From Chromera velia (taxonomy: Eukaryota; Sar; Chromeraceae), in the NCBI GenBank assembly GCA_018398765.1, contig JAHBMJ010001934.1, positions 61,268 to 96,267 of the forward strand: a stretch of 35,000 nt of DNA. The letters run 5' to 3'. The translations under genes were made by a program, and so were the position numbers. Shown in pieces: positions 1 through 10,858 of the stretch (position 1 is its first letter; each line of letters begins with the position of its first letter). Under the pieces are notes generated by a model, which was not told the origin of the DNA, searched no databases, and saw only the letters and a program-made list of their open reading frames with translations.

Positions 1-590
1 GAGTCATTAGGATTCATTTCTTGATTAAGTCTTAAAAGTTTGCATTGAGGTTTTTTTAAATGACAATAAGTTATAAAAATTGTTGATGAATTTGTTTATA
101 GGTTTAGTCCAGGCCGACCTGTAAATTTCAGATCTATTATAAACTTTTTTTCAGCTTTTCATACAAAAAATATAAAAGATGGTTAAGAACATATAAAAAA
201 ATTAATTATGTTATGGATTTAAATTTTCTAGTCGCTTGGTGTAGAGCATGATTAAAGTGAGCCTAGAGTTTGAGGCGAGCGGCATGATTGACTATGGATT
301 TATTCATGCATATATCTAGAAATATAGGAAACGGCTCGGACCTAATGAGTGTCTAAGAAGAAACTGATGCATGGTTGAATATGATTTGAGTCCATACCTA
401 TGTATGCTCTATCACCGGTCTCTTTGACCACGGCATAGACCCGAAAACTCCATTCACTTTTCTTAAACTTAGTTTTCATTCTACAGTATTTTTTAGAAAA
501 CACATGAAATCTTACATACGTCTGGGTTATTCCCCCTCTAACTGCATGCGAGTGCACTTTTCTGTGTGGCTTCAATCCACTTCAAGCAGC
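1..590. other. AT-rich gene-free stretch
   Basis: AT-rich sequence with many short A and T runs. Open frames here are short and have no recognisable protein character. Nothing else is seen up to the start of the 1118-bp tandem repeat. Confidence 0.5.
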
Positions 591-600
591 TATATATGTG

Positions 601-3212
601 AAAGGGTTGGCACTGCCACGGGGCACAGCCAGGCGTCGGCCGCGTAGCCACCTTTCTAGACATCCGCCGCATTCCGCCGCCCTCACATAAAGTCGCATGC
701 ATGTAGAAATAATACGTACACGGCTATACACGGCCTGTACAATCGATATGTTAAGTGGAATCAATACAGTGAATGACCTGTAAGATAGAGTTAGCAGAAG
801 ATGCTGCGTGAACCGACAAGACTGTGTGTGTGGTAGGAAGTAAGGAAACGACTTGTATTGTGTTGTAATGATGAGTAGATGTGTAGTATTGTGTAAGTAT
901 ACGTGACTAGATTCAGCGAATGAAGGTTGTAGTTGGAGGGGCCGCTCAGCCCCCATCTACCAAACGGTTACCTTTCGGTAGTGCTCGCGGCGTCGGGCTT
1001 GTCCGTTCCTTCAGTTGTTAGACATTGTCAGTCTGTGATTGCTTGAGCCATTGCAGCAAAGGGGAGCAGAGAGTTTGGCTTCTGGTTGTCTTTTACCTTT
1101 GTGATATCAAATTGAGTGAATTGCATGCATGCGTTCCATGGAAGAGACTGGAGAAGGCAAAGTGGGCATGCAGAAAAGCAAGGAGCAAAAGAGAAGCAAG
1201 AGACCCAACGAGAACTGGAAGCCCTGGGAGAAGAGAAAACGGATGGTGGGATGCAGAGTCGACCGGTTCTCCGTGCTCAGAACTTGGGGGAGAGCACATG
1301 ATGCCAAGGAGATAGAGAGCAGCGGGTGCAGGCCTGAGGAGGCTGCATTTCGCCAATCGTTAAAAGCCGAAGGCAAGAACTGGCAGGTGATTGGATTAGA
1401 GTCATGCATAGCCATTGAAGGGACTCATGAAGACAGGGATGATGGAGCAAAGTGGGTCTGAAGAAAGTAAGGCGGGCAGGGAGTGAATGCAGGGACTCCT
1501 TGATTACAGGCCAGGTCGAGGAGAAACAGGGGACACGAAGGGGTTCACCCTGCAGTCATAAAGTAACCGAGCGACTGAAACCTCTCATGGCCAGCAAAGA
1601 CTTCGACAGACTCGCGTAGAGAGCTTGTAGACGGAGAAAGAGACAGAGAGAGATAGAAAGAGAAGCAAAGAGAACGGGGGGGAAGAGAGAACTGAGTGTG
1701 TTGGATGAGGGGGGTACAAAAGGGTTGGCACTGCCATGGGGCGCAGCCGGGCGTCAGCCGTGTGGCCACCTTTCTAAACATCCGCCGCATTCCGCCGCCT
1801 TCACATAAAGTTGCATGCATGCAGAAACAATATGTACATGGCTATACACGGCCTGTACAATCGATATGTTAAGTGGAATCAATACAGTGAATGACCTGTA
1901 ACATAGAGTTAGCAGAAGATGCTGCGTGAACCGACAAGACTGTATGTGTGGTAGGATATAAGGAAACGACCTGCATTGTGTTGTAATGATGAGTAGATGT
2001 ATAGTATTGTGTAAGTATACGTGACTAGATTCAGCGAATGAAGGTTGTAGTTGGAGGGGCCGCTCAGCCCCCACCTGCCAAACGGTTACCTTTCGGTAGT
2101 GCTCGCGGCGTCGGGCTTGTCCGTTCCTTCAGTTGTTAAACATTGTCAGTCTGTGATTGCTTGAACCATTGCAGCAAAGGGGAGCAGAGAGTTTGGCTTC
2201 TGGTTGTCTTTTACCTTTGTGATGTTAAATTGAGTGAATTGCATGCATGCGTTCCATGGAAGAGACTGGAGAAGGCAAAGTGGGCATGCAGAAAAGCAAG
2301 GAGCAAAAGAGAAGCAAGAGACCCAACGAGAACTGGAAGCCCTGGGAGAAGAGAAAACGGATGGTGAGATGCAGAGTCGACCGGTTCTCCGTGCTCAGAA
2401 CTTGGGGGAGAGCACATGATGCCAAGGAGATAGAGAGCAGCGGGTGCAGGCCTGAGGAGGCTGCATTTCGCCAATCGTTAAAAGCCGAAGGCAAGAACTG
2501 GCGGGCGATTGGGTTAGAGTCATGCATAGCCATTGAAGGGACTCATAAAGACAGGAATGATGGAGCAAAGTGGGTCTGAAAAAAGTAAGGTGGGCAGGGA
2601 GTGAATGCAGGGACTCCTTAATTATAGGCCAGGTCGAGGAGAAACAGGGGACACAAAGGGGTCCACCCTGCAGTCATAAAGTAACCAAGCGACTGAAACC
2701 TCTCATGGCCAGCAAAGACTTCGACAGACTCGCGTAGAGAGCTTGTAGACGGAGAAAGAGACAGAGAGAGATAGAAAGAGAAGCAAAGAGAACGGGGGGG
2801 AAGAGAGAACTGAGTGTGTTAGATGAGGGGGGTATAAAAGGGTTGGCGCCGCCACAGGGCGCAGCCGGGCGTCAGCCGTGTGGCCACCTTTCTAAACATC
2901 CACCGCATTCCGCCGCCCTCACATAAAGTCGCATGCATGCAGAAATAATATGTACATGGCTATACACGGCCTGTACAATCGATATGTTAAGTGAAATCAA
3001 TACAGTCAATGACCTGCAAGATAGAGTTGGCAGAAGATGCTGCGTAAACCAACAAGACTGTGTGTGTGGTAGGAAGTAAGGAAACAACCTGTATTGTGTT
3101 GCAATGATGAGTAGATATGTGGTATTGTGTGAGTATACGTGACTAGATTCAGCGAATGAAGGTTGTAGTTGGAGGGGCCGCTCAGCCTCCACCTGCCAAA
3201 CCTTTCAGTATA
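601..3212. repeat. 1118-bp tandem repeat, 2.3 copies
   Basis: Copies start near 601, 1719 and 2837. The third stops near 3212 after about 370 bp, so the layout is A-B-A-B-A with A about 370 bp and B about 750 bp. Offsets are constant at 1118 bp along the whole unit. Each unit contains the palindromic GCATGC motif, a GA-rich stretch (for example 1620-1690) and, just before the next A segment, GGGTACAAAAGG or GGGTATAAAAGG, which resembles a TATA box. A 110-codon open frame recurs (1129-1461, 2247-2579), but most differences between the copies change the amino acid, so it is probably not selected as protein. The layout could be a long satellite or a tandemly arranged small non-autonomous LTR element sharing terminal repeats. 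No clear primer-binding site was seen, so the LTR reading is only an alternative. Confidence 0.9.
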
Positions 3213-3213
3213 T

Positions 3214-4110
3214 AGCATACGTCAACCATGCAGTTACAATTTTTTTTTGGTTTCCAGGGCTGTTCGCAAGTTTGCTTGCATCAGATAAAAATGTTTTGAA
3301 ATGACGCTTTCCCATGCATACCCTAGATGCATATATGGATTGGTCCGCGCGAACTTCGACGCGAAGCCTATATAGCTTTCCGGCTATGCGACGGTATATA
3401 TAGCCCCGGAAAGTGAAGCGGGGGGCACTTACAAAACAGAAATAACCCCAAAAAGCGAAGTGGGGGGCACTTACAAAACAAAAATACCCCAGCCCATGCA
3501 TGCAGTGTCTTTCGCTAAAAAAAGGCCCCAGAAAAAAGATCCCGTCCAATTGGTCCAGAATAGTCCAGAAAAGCGTGATCCTGTCGCCATGCATGCGTGC
3601 ATCAGATGGGTAGCCCTGGAAAGCGACCGTGGAAAGGCTGGCTTTGCATCATACGTATATCAAAGCATACCTCCAGGCTTTTTTCCTGGGGAAGGGGGGG
3701 TTCTGCGGCTTTTCCCGCGGGGGAGGGGGGATCGGCGCGACCGCTTGATCAACTGGCCGGCGTGCGTCAATCGAGCAGTTCTCATTTTTCTTGCTTTCTG
3801 GGGCCGTTTGCAAGCTTACTTGCATCAGATACCCCAGCCCACGCGTGCATGCACACATGCAGTATCTTTCATCAAAAACCCGGCCCTGAAAGGCTAAATT
3901 TGGGCCATGCGTGCGTGAAATGGGTTTTAGATCTCCACTTACCCCCGGGTTTTTTCCCGAGGGAGGGGGGGGTTCCGCGCATGCTTTTTTCCCATGGGGA
4001 GGGGGAGATCAGCGCGAGGCTACATGGCTGGCGTATGTCAATCGTGCAGTTCTCATTTTTCCTGCTTTTTGGGGCCGTTCGCAAGCTTGTTTGCGTAAGA
4101 TCGATAACGC
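3214..4110. repeat. Degenerate repeat family of about 270 bp
   Basis: Related blocks recur: a GTCAAYCRWGCAGTTCTCA-like segment at about 3221, 3767 and 4037, each followed by a T-rich stretch and CGCAAGYTTRYTTGCRT. The last two are 270 bp apart, and the first lies about two units upstream. Between them are poly-T/CCC/poly-G blocks (3670-3735 and 3945-4010). A separate 42-bp tandem pair (AAGYGAAGYGGGGGGCAC, starting at 3411 and 3453) lies inside. Open frames crossing the region follow the repeat and are not credible genes. Confidence 0.7.
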
Positions 4111-5590
4111 CAAGCCATACCGACAATAAACACTAACGTACATATTCCTACCATAGAGAGGTTTGAAAGGTTCAAATATCGTGAATGTCAAACAGTCAGA
4201 AACGGTTATAGTCTGTGTGGCTGCATTGTCTCTGCATGCATGAACATACAGGGAAAAAACCCATCAAACATACAAACAGAGGCTCGATCCGCCCGGCTTT
4301 TCAGAGTCATGTGGGGGAGTGCCTGCCTGCAGGGATACACAAGTATACATAGAGTCCAAAATAGCTCAGAGAGGACTACCAGTCTGTGCATGCACAGCTG
4401 TTTTCGTTGCCTACCTATCCTGTTCCTCACTGGACTGTAGTAGCCCAAGCTACAGATCTTTGCAGTTATGACTAAAAAAAATGGTTCCCTGCCTGGCTGT
4501 GTAGTATGAGCATGCAGTTGACAGAGGAGATGGACATGCTGCTCTGGCTCATCTAAATATGTTTGTTTGAGTGTCTGACTGTTGACTTCTTATGGTATGG
4601 ACCCCATGTGTTCTGAAAAACTCTTGTCATACTTGCATTTGCCATGGTGATTGATTGGTACGAAAGAGAATTCATATCTACACGAAGCATCGCTACTTTC
4701 AAACAGAACATATGCAGACATACATGTATGCAGATAGACCGTTCGATGCATCTAAGTTAAAAATTGATCAAAAGAGTTAGATAGCCCCGAAGAGCAGTGT
4801 TGCGGCTGTCCCGCAGTGTTCATTCTCGGTATGGCCTCGCGGTATGGAGCTCCCCAATTGCATGCATGCACGCGTTGCAGTGTTGCACAACTGTTGTGCA
4901 CTGACTGGATCACTTTAATATACTGCTCATCGCTTGAAACGACAAGGCAGTGTTTCTAGAGCAGCCTTTGTAAGCACCGCGGCTGCGCTGCGGTGCCTGC
5001 CCAAGCTTTTAAAAAAGTTCTGCGGCGCTAGCGCCGCGGTTTTAGCCTACTTCTGACCGTTTGCCGCCCCGCGGCGACAACCGTGCCTCTCAGGGTGCAA
5101 GTTGAGGCCCGGCAGTGGACCGTGGGGTGGCCCGAAATATAAATCCTATCCTATTCTATATAAGCCGGTTAAGGCGTTTTGAGAACAAAATAACTATTAA
5201 GTCAGGTAATAAAAAGAAAAACTGTATATACATCATCAACTAGATTATCAATTGAACTATTATTCTATATTAGATTCAATAACCCTCAATATATCTAAAT
5301 GAGTAGTAATAAAAATGAATTAAACTATATTAAAATGATTATTCATGAATGTACACACCATGAAACATTGCTCGGCATTGTTAAATATAATATTAATCAA
5401 TCAAATCACAGATATGACAGAGAAAAGAGGGAAAAGGCGGGGAGTATTAGAAGCATAAAGTCTTCTCTCCTCTGGACTTGGAGACGCCTCAACCCATGTG
5501 ACCCCCCCCCTTTATCATCTTTTGGCTGCGTTTGACATATATCTGCATACAAGGCAAATGTACGATTGATGTGCGATTGATATACGATTG
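4111..5590. other. Intergenic DNA with GC-rich palindromic island
   Basis: No credible coding region. A GC-rich island at about 4975-5040 contains GCGGCGCTAGCGCCGC, a perfect palindrome, next to a short A-rich spacer. The flanks, especially 5150-5450, are AT-rich. Three TGCATGCA octamers or overlapping pairs lie at about 4229, 4386 and 4860. Confidence 0.45.
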
Positions 5591-5987
5591 ATTATCGTTT
5601 TCTGAAGTCGCAGTCACTTTCATGACCATCGGAATCCAGATCCGAGGTGCATTGACGAACTAGATTGATGAAGGAAAGCTGCATAGTCGGGGACTCGCCC
5701 TTGTGTACGAGTCTGTTCCCTTGTCCGCATACCACTCCTCGCCTCCCCCCTAACCAACAATCGGACCTCCTTTGCCACCGCAATGACAGAGGAGAACATA
5801 GATCTCTCCAGCACATCTGTGCCCGCTTTGTCCTCTTGCTTCTTCTCAACATGAGGGTCCACACGAGGCTCCCCCCCTTCCTTCTCTTCAACACCGCCGC
5901 CTTCATTCTCTTCAAAATCCCCCTCGCTACTTGAAAAGTCGGACTCCGACATGTCGTCTGACTCATCAGCGAGAGCATCATCTCCCT

Positions 5988-6275
5988 CACCTCTTTCCTT
6001 CTTTCCTTCCTCACCTCTCTCCTTCTCTCCTTCCTCACCTCTCTCCTTCTCTCCTTCCTCAACTCTCTCCTTCTCTCCTTCCTCACGTCTCTCCTTCTCA
6101 CCTTCCTCAGCTCTCTCCTTCTCTCCTTCCTCAACTCTCTCCTTCTCTCCTTCCTCAACTCTCTCCTTCTCTCCTTCCTCATGTCTCTCCTTCTCTTCTT
6201 CCTCAGCTCTCTCCTTCTCTCCCTCCTCACCTCTCTCCTTCTTTCCTTCCTCACTTCTCTCCTTCTCTTTTCCCC
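5988..6275. repeat. 24-bp minisatellite, 12 copies
   Basis: Twelve head-to-tail copies of a pyrimidine-rich 24-mer (plus strand CACCTCTCTCCTTCTCTCCT plus TCCT, with variants). The period is a multiple of three, so length change keeps the reading frame of the overlapping minus-strand gene, where each unit encodes eight residues. Confidence 0.95.
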
Positions 6276-6724
6276 CGCCTTTCTCCTACTCGCCTGGAGG
6301 AGCATCAAGCAGGTGCACCCGGTGAAGCCTTTCAAAGATTCCCTCCAAAACGACTCGGCAGGTGGATTCAAGGACAGAACCGAGACGCCCCCCTTTCGTC
6401 TTTGCTCTCGTTTCCTGCAGAGCAGAAGTGAAAGACGCAAGGTCTGTAGCGGACTTAAAGATTCGTCGATTCCAGTGCTCTTGTAATCGGGATGTTGCAT
6501 GTTCAAACTGCACGAAAACCATATTGGCCCCCTCTCCTCGAAGCAGTCCATCTCACTGTCTTTTACTTGCCCCTCTTTGGTCTGCCAGTACCAATACATT
6601 GGTGCATACATAACCATCGTGCGTTTCATCCAATACGAGAGGAAGGTAACAGCAACTTCCGGGAGGTAGTAGCTGCTCGTCATCATCGCCAGAAAGAGAA
6701 GTTCGAGCGCCTGACGGCTTTTGA

Positions 6725-6818
6725 CCACACACACACACACACATACACACACATACATATATTCATACATACACACACACACATACACACATACACACAT
6801 ACACACATACACACACAT

Positions 6819-6851
<33 letters not shown>

Positions 6852-6947
6852 TACACATACACACATACACACACACACACACACACATACACACATACAC
6901 ACATATACTCATACACACTCACACTCACATTCACACTCACATACACA
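6725..6947. repeat. Imperfect (CA)n microsatellite in an intron
   Basis: About 220 bp of CA repeats interrupted by TA and CATA units. On the minus (sense) strand it is (TG)n and ends about 13 bases upstream of the proposed 3' splice site at 6712-6711. Confidence 0.95.
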
Positions 6948-7189
6948 CTGCTGCCTGAGAGAGAGAAAAGACTAAGAGACCTACCCTAGGACTCACCTTT
7001 CTCGATCAAAGGTTTCCGACGGAGGGCACTCCTGATGTGATCGAGCTCAACCCTTTTGTCTTCAAGCAAAGCACTGTGGATCATCTCTAAATCAGCATCA
7101 CAGCCGAATAAATCGGCAAGAAAATTGGAGAAAACAATTTTTGGGACCCACTCATCTCTCTCAAGCGCCCCCCTCCATACTGCAACCAT

Positions 7190-7620
7190 ATCTTTTTACA
7201 TCTGTGAAGTTACTCAACAGATATCCGCTTTCAGCACTTGCTGATAGGGAACGCCAGGCTGAAAGCACGCATACTATTATACTAACTGGTTTTGAAGATA
7301 GACTTTTGGTAGAGTCCTCCGTATGCAACTCTCCTACCAATTAATGAGGCTACCATACACAGAATCAGCTAGTGCATACAATATCTTGCTTATTGAAAAA
7401 AAACGCAAATCACTAAACTTTCCTAGAAACTTTCAAAAATAGATTTTTAAATGAGGTTATTTTTTAAAGTGGAAAAAAAAAAATGATGACAAAAAAAAAA
7501 ATGGTTTGTAACGCTTAAGTTTTTTTTTTTTAAACGAGATGATTTTATTTCAAAAACACCTAAAAAGTTCGGATTAAAAAGTTAAGTTCGAATCTAAAAA
7601 ATACTTGAATCAGCGGCACT
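7190..7620. other. Intergenic, A/T homopolymer-rich
   Basis: No supported gene. From about 7395 to 7615 the DNA is AT-rich with several A and T runs of 8-12 bases. Confidence 0.4.
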
Positions 7621-7845
7621 TTGCTGAGAACTGACGGCCGCTACCAGCCCACAGTGGCCGTCTGCCACGATATACTGGACATGGCAATTCTCGGGCCCGA
7701 GGAGAGGGCTACCATTCTTGGCCTTCATCTCTACCACTATCTTTGCGGACGCTTGGACCTACTTGGACCTGCTTATACGCTTCTTCAGACGTGGGGGAAA
7801 AGAAAGAGGAAAGGAAAAGACGCAGGAGCGATGCAGCTTGATTGA
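7621..7845 (+). CDS. Possible orphan exon, unknown protein
   Basis: A 75-codon open stretch with a protein-like composition (segment LGPEERATILGLHLYHYL, then a basic tail KRKRKGK) that stops at TGA. It lacks a convincing start and shows no clear partner exon on the same strand, so it may be a relic. It lies between AT-rich DNA and a short tandem repeat. I do not recognise a family. The alternative is chance openness. Confidence 0.2.
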   Translation: MLRTDGRYQPTVAVCHDILDMAILGPEERATILGLHLYHYLCGRLDLLGPAYTLLQTWGKRKRKGKDAGAMQLD

Positions 7846-7886
7846 GTCATGAGGCGAAAGGGGAAGACGTGTGCGGCCCTCTGCCC

Positions 7887-7945
7887 CCTCCCTTCTGATC
7901 GGACTGACCCCCTCCCTTCTGATTGGACTGACCCCCTCCCTTCAG
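7887..7945. repeat. 24-bp tandem repeat, 2.4 copies
   Basis: CCTTCTGATYGGACTGACCC units start at 7891 and 7915, and a partial third at 7939. Related CTGACCGGACTG and CTGATCAGACTA segments follow up to about 8000, so the array is older and longer than its clean core. Confidence 0.8.
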
Positions 7946-8052
7946 TCAAAATTCAGAATCTGACCGGACTGCCTCTGCCCCTGATCAGACTAACCCCCTC
8001 CCTTCTAGTTAGATGGAACCCCCCCTTTCGCATCCCACCTTTTTTCCCACCG

Positions 8053-10253
8053 TTACTTCTTTGTCAGACACTTTCTCGTTCTCTGCCTCCAGTCGGCCTT
8101 GAGCGAGGCCGTCTCTCTCTTTGCATACCCCATCCAGATCTGCACGGTATCCCCCAAAATTTCTTCCCAATTGAAGTCCGCCCCCCCCTTTGAACCGTAC
8201 AGGTTGGACGACCAAAGGATTCGAATGAGGACATCGGTTGTCATAGTGACCAGCCGAAGCCTTCTGACGTTTTTTATGAGGGAACGGAGGGAGAAGCCCT
8301 TTTCCGGCTCTACCGAACCGAAGGGGAGGATAAAGCACAGGGTGATCAGAAGGAAGATCACTCTCAAACGCGGGTTGTCTTTCAGCTGTCGAAGCCGAGA
8401 AGGCCAGAACTTTCTCAAACCAACCTCCCCCCCATTTGACAAATTCCCTGTTGTCCATAACCACATCGGCAAGGCGCAGGACGTACGGGTAGTTTTTAAG
8501 GAGACGATGAGACGTGCCCCCATGCGAGAGCCAGCGAGCTGCTGCAAGGCGCAGCAGCATCGTCGGGTTCTTTCTGAAGACGACCTCATCAAAATCATCA
8601 AAAACATCTTCCATCTCGTCTATAAATTCTTTCGAGAGGTACTCTCGACAAACGCGGGCCCCCGAGCGGATGAGGGTGGCTGAGGAGATCAGAAATTTCT
8701 CGACCTCTTGGCAGAGGAGAGACTGCGAGGCTACATCTTTTGGGCAAAGCTGCAGCTGATGGGTCGGGTCGAATACGTCTTCAAAACATATGAGGACTTC
8801 CGGCTCTTTACGCATCGGCGCGCCAAATCTCCCTTTCCACCCCTTCATGGTGGAGCAGTTATCACTGCCCCCCGCTATACACCTCTTCATGTCCACTCCA
8901 TACCTTCGAAGGGAGTCAAAAAACGAGTCCTTCACACATCTAGCGGACTGCCCCTCAACTCCTGAAAGCTCCCAAAACTTAACTTCCCACTTGAAGGACT
9001 TCGGATGGAGGAACTCAACGAAAACGATGACGTTGGACTCGGACGTTCTGTCATTTGAGCCGTCGATGGTCATTAAAAAGAAGGGGACGCTGCCCAGCAG
9101 CGTGACAAGCCTCTTAATAATGGCCTCCAAAATTGCAACCGTAATCTGCTGAGCCGCAGACTTGTCTATGAACTTCTCCAGTAAATGAGCGCCCCTGCTA
9201 CGCAGGTTTTCGATGTGGGCACGTAGGTGCTGCACAGAGGCACACAGAGGAACAAAGAGGCAAGAGAGAAAGCAAACAAAAATGAGCAATATGAAAGAAG
9301 AGGAGTCAAGCAAGGGCAAAAAAGTGAAACATAAACGGAGGGAAGATAAGAAAGCCAAACAAAAAAGTAAAACAAGAAAGCCAAACAAAGTGAGAGAAGA
9401 GAGGCTCTAACAGAAAACACACAGATCGCGGGCGATCGACACTGAGTGGAAGGGTATGTTCAGCAACAAACTTGATCTCTTTGAATATTTGTAGCATCTG
9501 TGCCTCAAAAGAAGCATCACTTTTCAGCGCTGCCTTGTGAGACGCCTCTTCCATTCTTTATATAAACTTTGAATGGGCTGCCTTCTCCTTCACCTTGTTG
9601 TGGTGTTTGAGGTTCTTTCTTGCAGACTCTTTGTGGAAAGTCATGTTAAAGTGCTCATCCCACCGACGCTTTTCCATGCTCGTCGAACCATCGACATAGT
9701 TGCCTTTCCTAGCGGGCTTCTCCCCTGTGTAGAGAAATCGCTCCTCACAAATTCTGCATACGATCTTTCTGTCTCGGAACTCAAGACACCCCTTTACCGT
9801 CAGTCTCTCGTAATGCAGTTTAAGCGGTCTATACCCGTTTCGGGATATGTTTGTTTTCTTCTTATCCTTGCTTCGAAAACCCGCTCTCAACCCCTTCTTT
9901 TCTTCCTTTCCCTTTCCTTCTTTGGATACACTCTGCCGTCTCCTCGCGGAAGAAGACTCATTAGCAGGGGTCTGTGGTGAATCCCGCTGCTGCCTGTTCG
10001 GAGAGGTGGCTGCAGCAGAGAGCCTCGCAGATCGACGTGGGTGAGAGAAGGACTGCCAAGGGGGGGAGGACTGTCGAGGGGAGGACTGCCGAGGAGATTT
10101 TCGGGTAGCTGGAGGCACAAAGCCACTGAGTAATGGCTGGTTAGCCTTGGCGGCCCCCTCCCCTTTCTTCTCTGTGGCAACAAAGAATTTCAAGAACTTC
10201 TGAGACTACGTCGTCTTCGCGCCAGAGTTAGGCGCTTTTCGTTTGGACGCCAT
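8053..10253 (-). pseudogene. Decayed hAT-type transposase with zinc finger
   Basis: Related by motif to hAT transposases and their ZNF862/KIAA1586-like relatives. The start is ATG at 10253, in frame with a Ser/Arg/Pro-rich region and then a zinc-finger-like segment (about 9780-9610: CRICEERF, later WDEHFNMTFH). A donor at 9422 and acceptor at 9231-9230 join MEEAS...DRPRS to HLRAHIEN... in phase 0. The RNase-H-like core follows: TIDGSND (Asp at about 9064), GGSDNCST (Asp at about 8863), DPTHQLQL and RWLSHGG (about 8536). The C-terminal hAT dimerisation segment (LKDNPRL, ILPFGSVEPEKGFSL near 8310, then DFNWEEILGDTVQIW) is in another frame. One extra G in the seven-G run at 8429-8435 would explain this. 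Two in-frame stops also lie inside: TAG at 10206-10208 and TAA at 9558-9560. The copy is therefore very likely inactive. Confidence 0.85.
8053..10253 (-). mobile_element. hAT-superfamily element remnant, ends undefined
   Basis: The extent given is only that of the transposase reading frame. I looked in the flanks (7850-8050 and 10254-10700) for short terminal inverted repeats with an 8-bp target duplication and did not find a convincing pair by eye, so the element ends remain unplaced. A domesticated host gene is possible, but the stops and frameshift argue against it. Confidence 0.6.
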
Positions 10254-10858
10254 GACACTCAGATGGTAAGATAGTCCGGGCAGACTGTCACCTTCACAAA
10301 AATTTAGAGTCGAGTGAGCAGATTCAACTATAAAGTATTGAACTTAGTATTTATGGAAGCACACAAATCATATAGATGAATGTTCCTTTGACAGGTTGAG
10401 CCCGCTGCTCTCAGTTGATCGCTTGACAAGAATCTGTACAGCTCTCTGGGCTGAGAGCTGTCAGAGCAACACTTGACGGACTCGATCTTGACGATCCATT
10501 TTTTTTTTTTCGATGCCCCCGCGGAGAGACAAAGGCGACGGTCCCGCCGCTCCGCGGCGGACCCGCCGCGGAAACTTGCTCGACCGGCACCGCGGCGCGT
10601 CACGGTCCTCCCCTTCTCCTCCAAGTTTTTCCCCCGCGGCGCGCGGTGCCGCGGCGTTTACACACAAATGCCGCGGTGTCTAGAAACGCTGCGACGAGGT
10701 CTTCTGATCATCTTCAGCCATGCAGTAATTCTGACAACAGTCGATCCGTTTATGGCAACACGTATAGCTCCATTGCTACTTTATTCGTCGTGTAACACTT
10801 CTTCATCTGATTCTCTTGAATTGCATAGTCGATCCGCTCACAATTTCACCATTGCGCG
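10254..10858. other. Intergenic with very GC-rich segment
   Basis: No supported gene. From about 10510 to 10680 the DNA is extremely GC-rich with several CCGCGG sites and the inverted pair GCACCGCG/CGCGGTGC (about 10588 and 10642). A T10 run precedes it. The 3' part (10690-10858) is the likely upstream region of the ankyrin gene. Confidence 0.45.

Larger units (their letters stand above)
5620..7189 (-). pseudogene. Broken gene with acidic E/K/R octapeptide repeats
   Basis: Protein family not recognised. The first exon (7189-6997) reads as protein and ends at a GTGAGT donor in phase 1. The acceptor at 6712-6711 restores the frame (exon from 6710), giving a stretch rich in D/E and aromatic residues. 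That frame stops at 6553. A second frame (from about 6522) continues as plausible protein to a TAG at 6286-6288. In the same frame beyond that TAG lies the octapeptide repeat EEGEKER[V/G/A], about 12 copies, then a Ser/Asp/Glu-rich tail ending at 5620. One frame change near 6550 and one in-frame stop are therefore needed to read it as one protein. It could be a pseudogene, or have introns I failed to place. The continuous 436-codon frame over 5592-6902 starts in the microsatellite and is RRRE-rich only because it reads the repeat in another frame. Confidence 0.45.

Noticed and set aside
1129..2579. Conserved 110-codon frames in both 1118-bp copies
   Set aside because: Conservation is no better than the surrounding repeat, and most differences alter the amino acid.
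5592..6902. 436-codon minus frame with RRRELRKE repeats
   Set aside because: It starts in the (CA)n tract and reads the minisatellite in a frame other than the one joined to protein-like flanks.
8009..9388. Hydrophobic N-terminus (MFGFLVLLFCLAFLSS) as a signal peptide of the hAT protein
   Set aside because: This is translated intron. The splice from 9423 to 9229 replaces it with a zinc-finger-bearing N-terminus.
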